A stretch of DNA of 64,000 bases from Dipylidium caninum (Eukaryota; Platyhelminthes; Cestoda; Cyclophyllidea; Dipylidiidae): contig QEYB01001046.1 of NCBI GenBank assembly GCA_017562135.1, positions 4,650,001-4,714,000 of the forward strand. The letters run 5' to 3'. Below are positions 1 through 10,838 of the stretch, one piece after another. The notes under the pieces were generated by a model. The model was not told the DNA's origin, made no database searches, and saw nothing but the letters and a program-made list of their open reading frames with translations. The position numbers and the translations under genes were made by a program. Positions within the stretch are counted from its first letter, which is position 1. Every line of letters begins with the position of its first letter.

Positions 1-318
1 ACGACGCACCCGGGCATCCCTGCACGTGCCAACATCCGAGTGAGACTCACATCCTCGGAAAGCCTCGACTACCTCAGTCGCGTCATCGCTAGTGGCAACA
101 GCTTAGAAGTCAAATTGGAGAGTGGCGACGACGATAAAGATGTGGACACACGAGAGTTTCCACTGAGCGAAGTCCACCCCGCCGAACCCATGGCGACTGG
201 AAGCCAATCCGTCGGGTCGGAGGATACAACGAAGTCTCCGGAACCATTCGCGATGGAGTCCAATCCAATGGAGCAGGAGGAGGCCGTTCTGCTCGCTGAC
301 AGGCATTCCAGCGCGTAG
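1..318 (+). CDS. 3' terminal exon of an unidentified gene (partial)
   Basis: The frame is open from the first base of the window to a TAG at 316-318, so this looks like the last coding exon of a gene that begins upstream. The visible 105 residues are acidic and serine-rich (for example a GDDDKD stretch and EQEEA near the end) with no recognisable domain, signal peptide or membrane segment. The sequence after the stop turns AT-richer (about 370-500), as expected of a 3' untranslated region, but I see no clean AATAAA. It could also be a chance open frame; the evenly used codons and acidic low-complexity tail resemble the disordered C-terminus of a regulatory protein. I do not recognise the family. 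Confidence 0.4.
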   Translation, partial: TTHPGIPARANIRVRLTSSESLDYLSRVIASGNSLEVKLESGDDDKDVDTREFPLSEVHPAEPMATGSQSVGSEDTTKSPEPFAMESNPMEQEEAVLLADRHSSA

Positions 319-3136
319 ATTAGATTCCTACTACTGTCCTGTGTGGACTCCTTATGTACAGCTTCTCCACTGTTTTACGTCTTTGTATAATATAGCAAAT
401 ATCAGTGTTGAGAAGTTTCGCGCTTTCTTCACCGGGCCGGTGGGATGGGAATGATAGTGAAAAACCTAGCTCTAATGCCTAACTATCATATTACGTCATT
501 GTGTTTGTTTTTTCGTCCACCTCGAATTTGTTCGCGTTTGGGTCCCGCTCAGGTTACAGAGATTCGCATTCTCTCCCTGTGAAGGAGTTTTTGCCTGGGT
601 GATGGTTGTTTGTTGCTGTGAGAACTGCGTTATCCCTCTATTACACACAGACTGATATTTCTTGGTTCTCCTGAAAGCAGACCACTGCCACGTAATTGGT
701 GGAGAAATGATTGTGGCGGCCACCTTCCGCCCGTGAGGCCTTTTGGTGGGAGCGGCTCCGGCGCCCGCGCGTCCGACCACGTACCGCGGACGCCGGCGGA
801 GGTGTGGAGTGCCCTTCCTTACCGGCTAAGTCTCGACGTCGCCCGCCACCCTCACTTCATCCCGGGCCACATACATCAGGGCTTAGGATTTCCGCTGTGT
901 CCACAGGGCAAAGACCCAATTTTATTTCTATTCTGGTTATTTGTAGTCACTGTGATGCTCGCCCATGGTTCGTGCGGTTGTCATGCTGACGTGCGGTTAG
1001 AGTATGCACTTGACATGCCGTGAGGGAATGGGATGCATGATGTAAGCATCACGGAACCTCGATCCTTCCTCTCAACCATCTTTGCCCCCCGTGATCGAAG
1101 GAATCCCCAGCTTGGTGTTTAGACCTGTTAATTTGGAGCAAATAACATTTTAGTTTGGGGAGAAATGCGATGAGTTTAAGTACATTTTAGTATGTCTTAT
1201 TTATCAATACTTAAATAATGAGTGTACTTGAAATTGCATATCCGCTCAAGGCTCATAGAAGCCATTTTCCTCTTACTCAGGCGGTCGGCAGTCGCGGGAA
1301 GAAGGCACACAGAGCACCAGGCTCACAGGCAAACATCACCTCCCCGTGTGTAACGACCCGGGCGCCATGTCACGTAAAACACGAAGTCGCGGTTGTCTTA
1401 GCCTAAACCCTTTGGGGTCGCCAAATGGCGATCAGCACGAGAGCACAAGCGTGTGAGCGCACTTGCGCCTGTGGCCCCGACGCAGGCCCGAAATCCCACC
1501 GCGCTCGGCGGCTGTCCCGCCCGCCCCGCGGCGACGCGCCCTCTGTCACGTACAGCCTCACAAACGACCGTGGCGGAGGGAGCGGTTAATCTGCCCGCCG
1601 GAACACGACCCTCTCCCGCCCGATTAGCCGATTCCACGTCGGGAGGAGAGGCACTATCGAGGTTAGCTCACACAATCCGTGAAGGGGCGACGGACGCCCT
1701 ATTTTTGCCCACTCCACGGCTCCCGACCCTCTTCTTCCCGGTCGTGAACGACGTTGGCGCAACTGGGCCGCAGAGGACGCATACGCCCTCCTTGCGAGAC
1801 TTGCTGGAGGACCTGCTCCGGGTCAGTGCATAACGTGCGTTTCTCAATTGTTTAAAGGAGCTAATGAACACATACAAAGTGGAAGTGGAATCCGCTGGGG
1901 AAGGGCTGGGGGCTGCAGAGTTCGAGGGGAGGGGACACGCAGTGGCACCGCGTCTTTAACAGTGGAAAGTGTCCGGCCGGCAAGTCTAAGAGTCTGCTGT
2001 GAGGCTGGTGGCCCAGCGCTGTCACCTCCGCGTCGTCGTCGCAGGGCGCCTGATGCAGCGCCCAGGCCTGCTCCCCTCGCAACGCCCCATCGGCCCCGGC
2101 CCCGCTGACTTCGCATCAGCCACCGCACAACGGCCCAGAGAGTGGGGCATTCGTGCCACAACGCCTTTTCCCGTTTTCCTTTTCTCTACTGGCCATGACT
2201 TTCGTGGAACGAAGATCTGGGTTTTCTAGCGGTGAATGCTGCAGCAAACAGGGAACGCTGATCCCTTTGAGCGACTCTCGAGGCGCACCTTCTGCCTCTT
2301 GTGGTGTTTTAGTAGACACCTTTTGGCCAGTCGTAAGAATTGCGGTTTCCACCATCGTGGCTGCATAAAATTTGATAGCCTTAGTGCAAATTAAGTGTTT
2401 CAGTAGAGATGCAGAGTCAGCACAACAATCCCTCAGTCTGTATCGAGACGATAATCGCAAAACGACATGGTAGCCGGGCCGATTTGCCGGCGAAGTGACA
2501 TACAACAAATCCTGTACCCACCCGTCAGGTCAAAGGGGTGACCCCAAACTTTGCAAAGGCAAAAGAATCACCCCCACAGCAAAGCGTGATGCGTTTCGTC
2601 ATGTAAAGCGAATCGCACCTTCGTCTAAATGTCAGCGTTCTCATTCCGGTGGAGGCGGGGGGGAGAGGGGGAGGGGAGAGGGGAACAATCCTGTAAAACA
2701 TTATAAAATAATATTATCACGTACACGGTGTCATGGGAGTTTGTTTGACATCAAAAAATCACCAGCGAGAGGCGTAAACCCACCAACAATTGAACGAAAC
2801 TTCCCTTGCCTCTGCGGTTATTTTCAAAATAAAAGAATTGGTCCTCCCAGCTGAACTCACATTGGAGGTTTCGCTTCTTGGCCTTCTGATGGAATGACAA
2901 CGTGCGAGGGCCGAGACTGGCTCAGGGTGCACTGGAGGCCTCCCTCGTTCCGGTTCTCATTTCAAACTGGGGAGGGGGCAGCTCTCACTGAGCATTTCGC
3001 CTCATTTGCGGGCTGAGCGCACTGGAGCCTACACCACCTGCCGGCATCCCCTCACCGGGGGGAGGGGGAGGAGGGAAAGGGGGTGGGACAGGAGAAGACA
3101 GCGCGAATACCACCTGTAGACGTGGGGTGGTGATAT

Positions 3137-3174
3137 CGGTCCGGTCCGGTCCGGTCCGGTCAGGTCCTGTCCTG
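3137..3174. repeat. Pentanucleotide microsatellite (CGGTC)n
   Basis: About five tandem copies of CGGTC run into degenerate CAGGT/CCTGT units. This is a short simple repeat in the GC-rich left part of the window. Confidence 0.85.
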
Positions 3175-4072
3175 TTTCTCTGTTTCACGTATAACGGATG
3201 AATGGCCTCGCCCGTCCGCCCTCCCCTTTTCCTATGCTCTCCTCCTCCTGCGGCCTGACTGCAGGCGGCTGGGAGGAGGAGCGGCGGACGGACGTGTGTG
3301 GGACCTCTCACTCTCATTCTGCGCCGAGGTTCAGAGGACAACGCCGGAGGCCGTGCCCATGTTCGTGTTTTGGCAAGATGCCGCTCAATTTTGTTTGAGC
3401 CGAGCTGAATGCCTTAACGCGCTGCGTCTGCCCTCTCCCCCCCCCTCGCCCCCGGGCTGTTGGAGAGTGAGTAAGCCGGACCCACTGCCACTGCGGGCCA
3501 CTGTTGGTACGCTAAGCAATAGCGCCTAGGACGGTGGGGCGGGCCGCGACACAGGGAAATGCGCACTAGACGCCCAGGCATGTTGAGCGCTGACGATTAT
3601 CCTTGAGGAGGCACAATCAGTCGCGCCGTAGTGAAGCTGTGGGCGTTGCACCAAACACGGGCTTTCCGCGGCGACCCTAATCAATTCAGGGGTGGTGAAG
3701 GAGGGGAGGGAGGGGGTGGGGTGAGGTGGGTGGAGGCCGAACAATCCCACTCGCCGAGTCCGGGCGCCGCTGCACCAGTCGTTCAGTTTGGAGTGCAGTG
3801 GCCCTGAATTTTTGGGCCTCTGAAATTGTATCCTCCAATATCGATCGGTGTCATCTGTCCACTGTGTGTATCGATCTCCGACCCGCGGGGGTCGCTCCAC
3901 TCCACCAACCGGGATGAGCGTACCCCCTCCGCCCCCCCCTCGCCCCGGCGCTAACAGCAAGCAGCTGGCAGAGTCGGGCCCGCGCCTCTTAAGAAGATGG
4001 AGGAACTTCACGCAGCGTGGAACGAATGACTTCTGCCGAGTCGGCGCATCCACTCAACGCCCTGGCAGCGCA

Positions 4073-4086
4073 CCCCCCCCCCCCCC
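4073..4086. repeat. Poly-C tract (14 C)
   Basis: An uninterrupted run of 14 C. Similar C or G runs recur near 4455, 14851, 20395, 39633 and 57020. They are prone to slippage and length error. Confidence 0.9.
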
Positions 4087-4618
4087 AACGACTTTGAAGG
4101 CTTTTTACATTTAAAGGCGTCAAATGGCCTTTTTACCTATCAACAGCCCGATCTAGCTTTGATTTCCTCAATGTTTGGGACATGTTCATACTTGCCAATC
4201 TCTGTGTGCAAAAGCTCAAATGAAGTCAAACGTTTGCGGTTCGTTTTATTGCAGTGGCCAGACAGAGGTGTATCCCATTTGCCTGCCTACTGAGCCATTA
4301 GGAGGGTGGGTCCCCGAGCCTCGGTGATAAATGAAAGCCCCTTAAGGGAAGGCATTCAAGACCATAAACTCACAAATACTGACATGTGGGCCGCTAATAT
4401 TAACAGGCCCTGGTAACCGTGCCCTACGCGGAAGGCACGGTGAACGGTACCGTGCCCCCCCCCCACCCCCACCTCCTCCCCCTCTGGGTGAAACAAGTTG
4501 ATGGCTCAAGTATGCAGGCGCCTGGAAATAATTTGAGATGCCGTAACATAAAGCATGTTCAGTAGGCAAAGTGGGCTGCCGACCTGCTTACAGGCAAACA
4601 ATCATGCGGGATAGCGAA

Positions 4619-4641
4619 GTGTGCGTGCGTGCGTGCGTGCA
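4619..4641. repeat. Tetranucleotide microsatellite (GTGC)n
   Basis: Five tandem GTGC/TGCG units are visible. Confidence 0.85.
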
Positions 4642-4767
4642 TGTCCGATGTGCACTTGAGCGTGAAAGGAAATCGATGCGCCCAGAGGGGATCGCACCGA
4701 ACTCCCCTGAGTGCACAGCAGATTGGCACGGTCTCGAGTGGCCGCGACCCGGCTGCAAGGCGGAGAC

Positions 4768-4850
4768 GTCCCCGTCCTCGTCCTCGTCCCCGTCCCCGTC
4801 CCAGTACACTCACTTTCAGCGGCAGCGGCAGCGGCAGCGGCAGCGGCGGA
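4768..4850. repeat. Adjacent hexanucleotide repeats (CGTCCT/CGTCCC then GGCAGC)
   Basis: A pyrimidine-rich hexamer array (CCTCGT/CCCCGT units, about 4768-4802) is followed after 14 bases by five GGCAGC units (about 4816-4848). Together they create long spurious Pro/Arg/Gly/Asp-Glu-rich reading frames on both strands, none of which I call a gene. Confidence 0.8.
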
Positions 4851-7058
4851 GGAGGGGAGGAGGTTGCACGCTGCCTGCGGTTAAAATCCAAATGCCCACA
4901 AGACTGGGCGCCGATGCCCACGCACCACTTTGGCGGAATGAGCGTGTTGGGAGCGTTTTGACACGGGAATGGTCCAGATTCCTGCCTCCCCTTGGCGATC
5001 CGCGATGGGGACAGAGCGAAGATGCTGACAGCCATTGCAAGCTTCAGTGCCAGGGGCTGTTCACGTATGCGGGCGTGGGCACCACTCAGTGTGTCGGTAG
5101 ATGTGTTTGTGTGCGGAAAGCGCACGTACACCGAGACGCTCTGTTTACATACACATAGATTCACAAGTGGGCGGGGTGAAGGGCCCACCAACTGTGCCGT
5201 CCGCATGACCCAAACACTGGCATCCTGCCCCGTCTGCCCCTCGAAGGAGCACCGTGGAAGCGTTAATGTGGTGCTATCAGCGCTGTTAAAGGTGAACGAG
5301 AAAAACCCACTGGGAGGCGTGTGGGTGCATGTTAAGACGTCAGCATTTCTATCCCATGGCAGCCTTCCTCATCAGGTGCGTGTTCAACCGCGACTAAAGC
5401 TGCCCGCCTCTCCCTCGCCCGCAGTAACTGGGGCGATCGAGCTGAGATAGGGGGGTTGGTGCCCGCTGAAGGCTTGTATGATCTAATCATTTGTGGTACT
5501 CGCAACACTTCCACTCGTGACTAACACAGTCCCACCCCGTCGCCGCCTTCCACGCCGCTGTTATGGAGTAGGTCGGCGGGGGAAACAGGAGCCGCCGACA
5601 CTGCTCCAATCGCCACCGGTAGAGAGGGCCGAAGAATTCGCGTGTGCCAGAACAAATGCTTCGTTACGCAGTACGAAGCGGCTATGCTTTGTGCGCACTG
5701 TGGGATCCCTGGGTTTGTTGAGGCCTTAGCTCGAACGAAAAGACGGAGCGGAGTGCGCGACGGACAACGCGAGTGGCGGCCATCATCATCCCACCATGTG
5801 GGGTTTTCTGTGCATCCAAATCGAGTCTCGACACTCTGATCAGCTACCTCGCAGCATCGGAAGGCATATCGGAAGATGGCGCAACTGGAGGAAGGTGTCC
5901 ATCGGGCGCCTTCTCACTGGAAAGGAGGGGTTTCAACTACTGTCTGTCCGAAAGCGTGGTCGAAATGGACACGGTGGCCAACTAGCGCCCTGACTCCGTT
6001 TGTTGTGCAGTGGGTGCCACAACAAACGTCTTTCCCACCGAGCGTGTGTGTGTGGAGACAGCGCACAATGGGGGGGTTTCCACTTCCTGGCGACTGGGGC
6101 CGCGCATGATGCTCAGCCTTGCTGCGCCTGGACGGCCGAGGCTAAAATGCTCTGGATGGAGAGATTTACGCAAGCGGAGGAAGTGTGAAATCCGCCCGGC
6201 AAATGGTCCCTTCGTCGAGGCAGAGGAGGAACTCAATTTAAGTGTTGAGGCAGAGACAGCGCCAATGACGCTTAGTTTCAACAGTCTGCTGCTGCCCAAA
6301 AGTTGGTGGAGCAGACAAAAAGCACCCAGGTTGTGTATGCAGCTGCAATGAAGAGTGAGGCTTCCCGTGGTGCAGGCACCGGGAAGTGTAAGTTCAGTCG
6401 CGGTGCTGTGAGGAGCGAAAGCAGGCAATTTGGTGTCTCACTGGACTCCAGTGACCCTCATCTTCCACCTAGGCCACGAAATAAATTAGGGCCGGAGTGA
6501 GGAGGCCGTCTTAATGAGGAAGATACTCAGGCCACTTGAAAAGTGGCTAAATGGCTTGACAACACAAATGGACGCAGACATGAACAGACCTGCCTGAAAG
6601 ATGGGGTTAGAGATGAAAAATGTTAGAGAAAGCCTGAACCGGGACGTAACTTCGGGGAAAAGGGGCGCTGGGCGGTTGCGACCGCGAAGAAGGCGGTCTA
6701 GACAGGAGATGTTGACAAATGGTGGTGGGGCCTGTTGCTAGGTTTCGCGCACTATTTAACGGCAGAAGTAGATAAAACGCCTGTGTCCTAAATTCAGATT
6801 TTCAGAAGGAAACAACACTTTCACACACCTCTACCAGAACTAGCGAGAAATAGGCGTTGTGACATCACTCGAATGTGACGCGAGTGGGTGCGCTTCCTCG
6901 ACTGCCTGAAACCCGACTGGGACGACTTACTCGCTACAATTTGCAGCGAATTACTGCGGGACTTTCTTGGTGCAGAGACCGCCGATCGGGCCGGCTGAAC
7001 TGGCACTCCTCGAGTCGCCACGACGCCCCCCGCGCCCGCTGAGGTCGCGGACGGGGAG

Positions 7059-7083
7059 AAGTGGCGTGGCGTGGCGTGGCGTA
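7059..7083. repeat. Pentanucleotide microsatellite (GGCGT)n
   Basis: Four to five tandem GGCGT units in the GC-rich region. Confidence 0.85.
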
Positions 7084-9358
7084 GAAATGGGGAGGCGGGC
7101 GATTCGAAGCATTAATTCCCCTCCTGAGGAAGTTGGAAGTGCCGAGGTGGACGCCGCGGGGGCAGGCGGGGATGATGTCGTTGATGTTGCTGCCGTCGTC
7201 TTTCGGCTATGCCCGTCGGCCAGAGTTGGAGGGATTATTATGTTTATTTGAGGATGGGGACGTGGACGGGGGCGTCCTGTCCCGGGGCCGCGTCTGCCCA
7301 CGTGTTGAGTCAGTCGACTGTCAATACGTGGGGAAAAGCGACTGCACTCGCGACGCCCACGCAGTCGCCAGTTGAACGAATGGGCGCTTGTGTCCCCCGG
7401 ACAGGCTGGGCCGCACACACGCTGGTTGTTCAACGCTGTCACGTGCTTGCTTTTTGACGCACGTGACAGGGCGATACGCCACGACGCGGCTTCTTCGACA
7501 CGGCCACATCCACAACGTCGCCGCCGCCGCCTGGCCGGAAACCGCTCTGAGAGGTTGTTTGGCTGCACAGAGCTCGCCGGACTGGCACTTTCAATAGAGA
7601 GACGCGATACCAGCGCGCCACAGTCCTTCCGCAGGCCAGTTGCGGTCTCCTTGTGCGGGGTGGCCACGGTGGATGGTGGACAAAATGTGATGCCGCGGTT
7701 GCCGCCGAGGGTGCGACGCAAAGCGTGGAAGGATACGAGTCGACGCCTTGCACTCCCCGACGACCAATATTCTCCTCGGCATGTAGGACCCGAGACAGCG
7801 TTGTGGCAGCCGTTGAAAGCGCAGAAGAGCCGACTATTTTACAGGCCGTAGGGCGCGAGGTGAATTCCACCCACTTCTCACCCTGCAGCAATAATTAAGT
7901 ATTTCATAAAGTTGGACAGTCTGACATGACGAGACGTCACCGCGCAGTCCCGGGAGCGGATCGACGGGGTGCTGAAGCGCCCGCGGCTCGCGCTCGCCTT
8001 TGTCCTCGCCGCCTGCGGTCGCGTTGGCCGTCCGCAGGCCGTCCAAGACAACGTTAGCGGTGGCCCTCGAGTGGCGCAATCCCCTCAGACAGGAAATCCC
8101 GCACACTCAAGCAGTGGGCGCTCTCACATGTGGCCTGCTGTCCACTTTGTGGGGGAATCACAACTGGCATAAGGGAGAACGATGTAGCCGCAGCTTTAAT
8201 GTGTCTCGAAGGGTCCTCTATGTCGTGGAGAATTTTGCAGATCCTCATTGCAAGTGAGTTTCAACATTGGTACCCGCTTTTATACACATTTCCCCGTTCG
8301 GAGATGTCGAGAGTGGAGTAAACGCGATGGTCTAGGCCAGGGGAGCACAGTTGGGCAGATGGATGTAGTCCATCCATTCTACTTAGTATGCACGAGGACT
8401 GGGCTCTCAAGGGGACGACAACAGAGGCTATTTGGCGACGCCCGCGGAAGCGAGCTGGTCATCGCGTTGAGCGGAAAAGGCACCGCCCGGTGCCGCGTGG
8501 TCTGTTGCGCAGCGGACCGGGTGGTGAGGCGAGTTCTGCTTGTGCCTCTAAAACGCGGCGGTGGCTAAAGGGGAGTGGAATGGGTGGCCGAGGCGAGAAG
8601 CCGCCCAGCAGGTTAAAACACGAAAGGGGCCCAGTCAGGAGCGCGTCTCGGGGCCCCGTGCTGCAGCAGTCGGTGCGTGCGCGGATGCGTGAGCAAATGT
8701 GCAATCCCAACACAAAGACTCGCGCCTCCACCCCCTCCCCGCCCCGATCCCCCCTCATCGCCTCGCCCCCCGCCCCTCCTCTCCTCTCTCTCCTCCGCCA
8801 GCGGGCCCGACCCGGGCGGATGTGCGCGCCCGCTGTCGTCCCACCCAAGGCGACGTTCACAGGTGTGTGGGTTGGGGAGGCGGTCGAGGGGGCTCAGAGG
8901 TGAGTAGGGAGAAGTGCGGCCTTCGCAGCTGTGGTTTTGGGGTGGTGCTCGTGTGTGTGTGGATGTGTGAGTGTTTGGGGGAAGAGGATTTACGCACAAC
9001 AGACTGGGTGGACGTGTTCGATCCTGACGCGGAGAGCACTTAGCCTTGGGCAGGAGGGGAGGCGGCGGGCTGGGAGAACAGCTCCCGGACAAATGTTGGG
9101 CCGTGGAGGCTGGACAGGTAGTCCGGACTTTCACGAGCGAGAGCTTGACAATTCGCAATGCGGCGTGTCCCAGCAAATAATTCGTACTCGCTGTTACCAA
9201 CGGGGAGGAGAGCAGTGTTGTGCCCCGCCGCGAATGGGCCGCGGCTTGGATGGTGCGGGCCGCCACGCAGGCCGCATGGCGAGGGCGCGCCCCGCCAGCG
9301 CAGCCCGGACGACGCATGGCTCCGCGCACGCTAGGACGTCTTCAAAGCACACAAATCG

Positions 9359-9856
9359 ATGGGCGACCCGCGGACGGCCTCGGGAGAAGTGGGTGTCGCC
9401 ACGGAGGTCGCGAATGAGGGGTGGAGAAAGTGCGAAGGCGGGGAGAGGGTGGACACCCCACCGAAGGTCATGGCTGTCGTGGATGAGACGACGGCGCGGT
9501 ACGAGCCCGTGTGGCACTGGTTATGCTGCTACTTCTTCCGCCGGCGAAGAGAGGGAAACGAAGAGAGAGCCCACGAAATGACCCCGGGGCAGGAAGAAAG
9601 GACGGCCGAGGACGCCGCACAAGAGGCGAAAGCACAGGTTTTCGCACGACTCCTCTACTACAGGGACGATGTGTTCGCAGAGAGGCAGAAATTCGAGGCC
9701 GACCGGAAGACCCTCGAGTTGACGCAACCGCCGGTCCCACTCAAATTCCGCATGTACAAATGGGGCAGACCTGCGCCCAGCGATTTCACTGCTCTGGTCC
9801 TCCGACAGGAGTCCAGAGTGGGGCTATGCACCACCTACGAGGGTTTTTCCAAATGA
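9359..9856 (+). CDS. Hypothetical ORF, 165 codons (doubtful)
   Basis: An open frame of 165 codons with a more protein-like middle than its neighbours: a hydrophobic/aromatic patch with WHWLCCYFF, then a long charged, probably helical segment rich in E, R, K and A, then a segment with KFRMYKWGRP. The frame could start at 9359 or at the ATG near 9472. I could not assign a family. A weak resemblance of the EPVWHW patch to the WWE-like start of DDHD phospholipases is not enough to call. It may be one exon of an unresolved gene or a chance frame in GC-rich DNA. Confidence 0.22.
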   Translation: MGDPRTASGEVGVATEVANEGWRKCEGGERVDTPPKVMAVVDETTARYEPVWHWLCCYFFRRRREGNEERAHEMTPGQEERTAEDAAQEAKAQVFARLLYYRDDVFAERQKFEADRKTLELTQPPVPLKFRMYKWGRPAPSDFTALVLRQESRVGLCTTYEGFSK

Positions 9857-10838
9857 CCACGAACGGTGGCCACAAATATACGGTGTGGAAGCTCATCACG
9901 ACCAGAGGTGGTGGGCGGACAGAACTGCCTTTAGACGGCGAACACGGCGCCCCGTGGAATCATCCGAGATGCTCCGTCCGCCAGACCGTAGTGGCGTGCC
10001 AGGCCACATTCCCAAGCCGAGTAGTTGTGGAGGGGAGCACCGCTCCTGGGCCAGGACACCCGAGCGGGAAATGGAGCGAGCCAATTTCGAGGAGGTTCGA
10101 GACGCACTTCCGTAAGCAGCCTCCTTTCCTCGGGCGGGGGGGAGGGGCGCTTTCCCCTCAGAGTGCCAACTGAGCGCATTTCGTGGGATGACGGGAGTTG
10201 CTTCGGGCATCTCAGCGACTGCAAAACGAGCAATGCCAACAAGACACGTGGAAGTAGCGCGAGGGGGGGGGGGAACGAGCCTAACAAACCGTTTTTTAGC
10301 AACCTCAAGGTACTCATAAAAGAGTCTTTCAGAGGTACCTGTCGTTTTCGAGAATGTGAAAGCGGTTTACGAAAATATGCCAGACGCAACAGAGAGTCGA
10401 GTGCCGTTCTACCCACGGCGTCCGGTCTATGAAGCCGCTTGTAATCAGAGCCTGCAACGGGACCAAGCAGCGAGTCGGGAGGCGATGGCGAGGCGGGTCG
10501 GGGCCACTGCCTTCACTGTAGCCTCCTGCCTCATTTCTTAGCCTAAGTAATGGCAGTAGCCATTTCACTCTCTTGCGCCAAGGCGAGAAGGGCGACGCGG
10601 GCAGCCGAAGATCAGAAATAAACAACTCGGGGTCAGCGGGTCGTGGCAAAGTCACAACTCGGACGACATGGACTTCGCGGCATTCCAATTAATGAAACAC
10701 AGACTCTTTTGCAGGGGTAGACTTTGCCAGTCACCCGTGTAAGTCTTTGCCGCTAAGGGAGACTAGATAACGAGAGACTTAGTCCCTTCCGTGTGGTACA
10801 ACTGGCACAAGACGCGAGGCGTGGGCGAAGGGGCAGCT
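9857..10838. other. Intergenic, no gene seen
   Basis: Continues the GC-rich composition and includes the presumed 3' flank of the DDX11 gene on the minus strand. No motif-bearing reading frame and no clear minus-strand AATAAA signal were found. Confidence 0.5.

Larger units (their letters stand above)
319..9358. other. GC-rich region with no supported gene
   Basis: This stretch is rich in G and C, in purine/pyrimidine runs and in short tandem repeats. Many 60-250 residue reading frames overlap on both strands, but they are arginine/proline/serine/glycine-rich, lack any family motif and lack convincing splice-linked neighbours. That is what high GC does to stop-codon frequency. It may hold promoter or CpG-island sequence, untranslated exons or a long intron. 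I see no rRNA, tRNA or transposon coding sequence in it. Confidence 0.5.

Noticed and set aside
4559..5206. Minus-strand 215-codon frame and its plus-strand counterparts
   Set aside because: They cross the hexanucleotide repeats; the Pro-Leu and Gly-Arg dipeptide runs are repeat translation.
6951..7721. Minus-strand frame of 256 codons in the GC-rich region
   Set aside because: Arg/Ser/Pro-rich with no motif, overlapped by equally long frames on the other strand; best explained by high GC.
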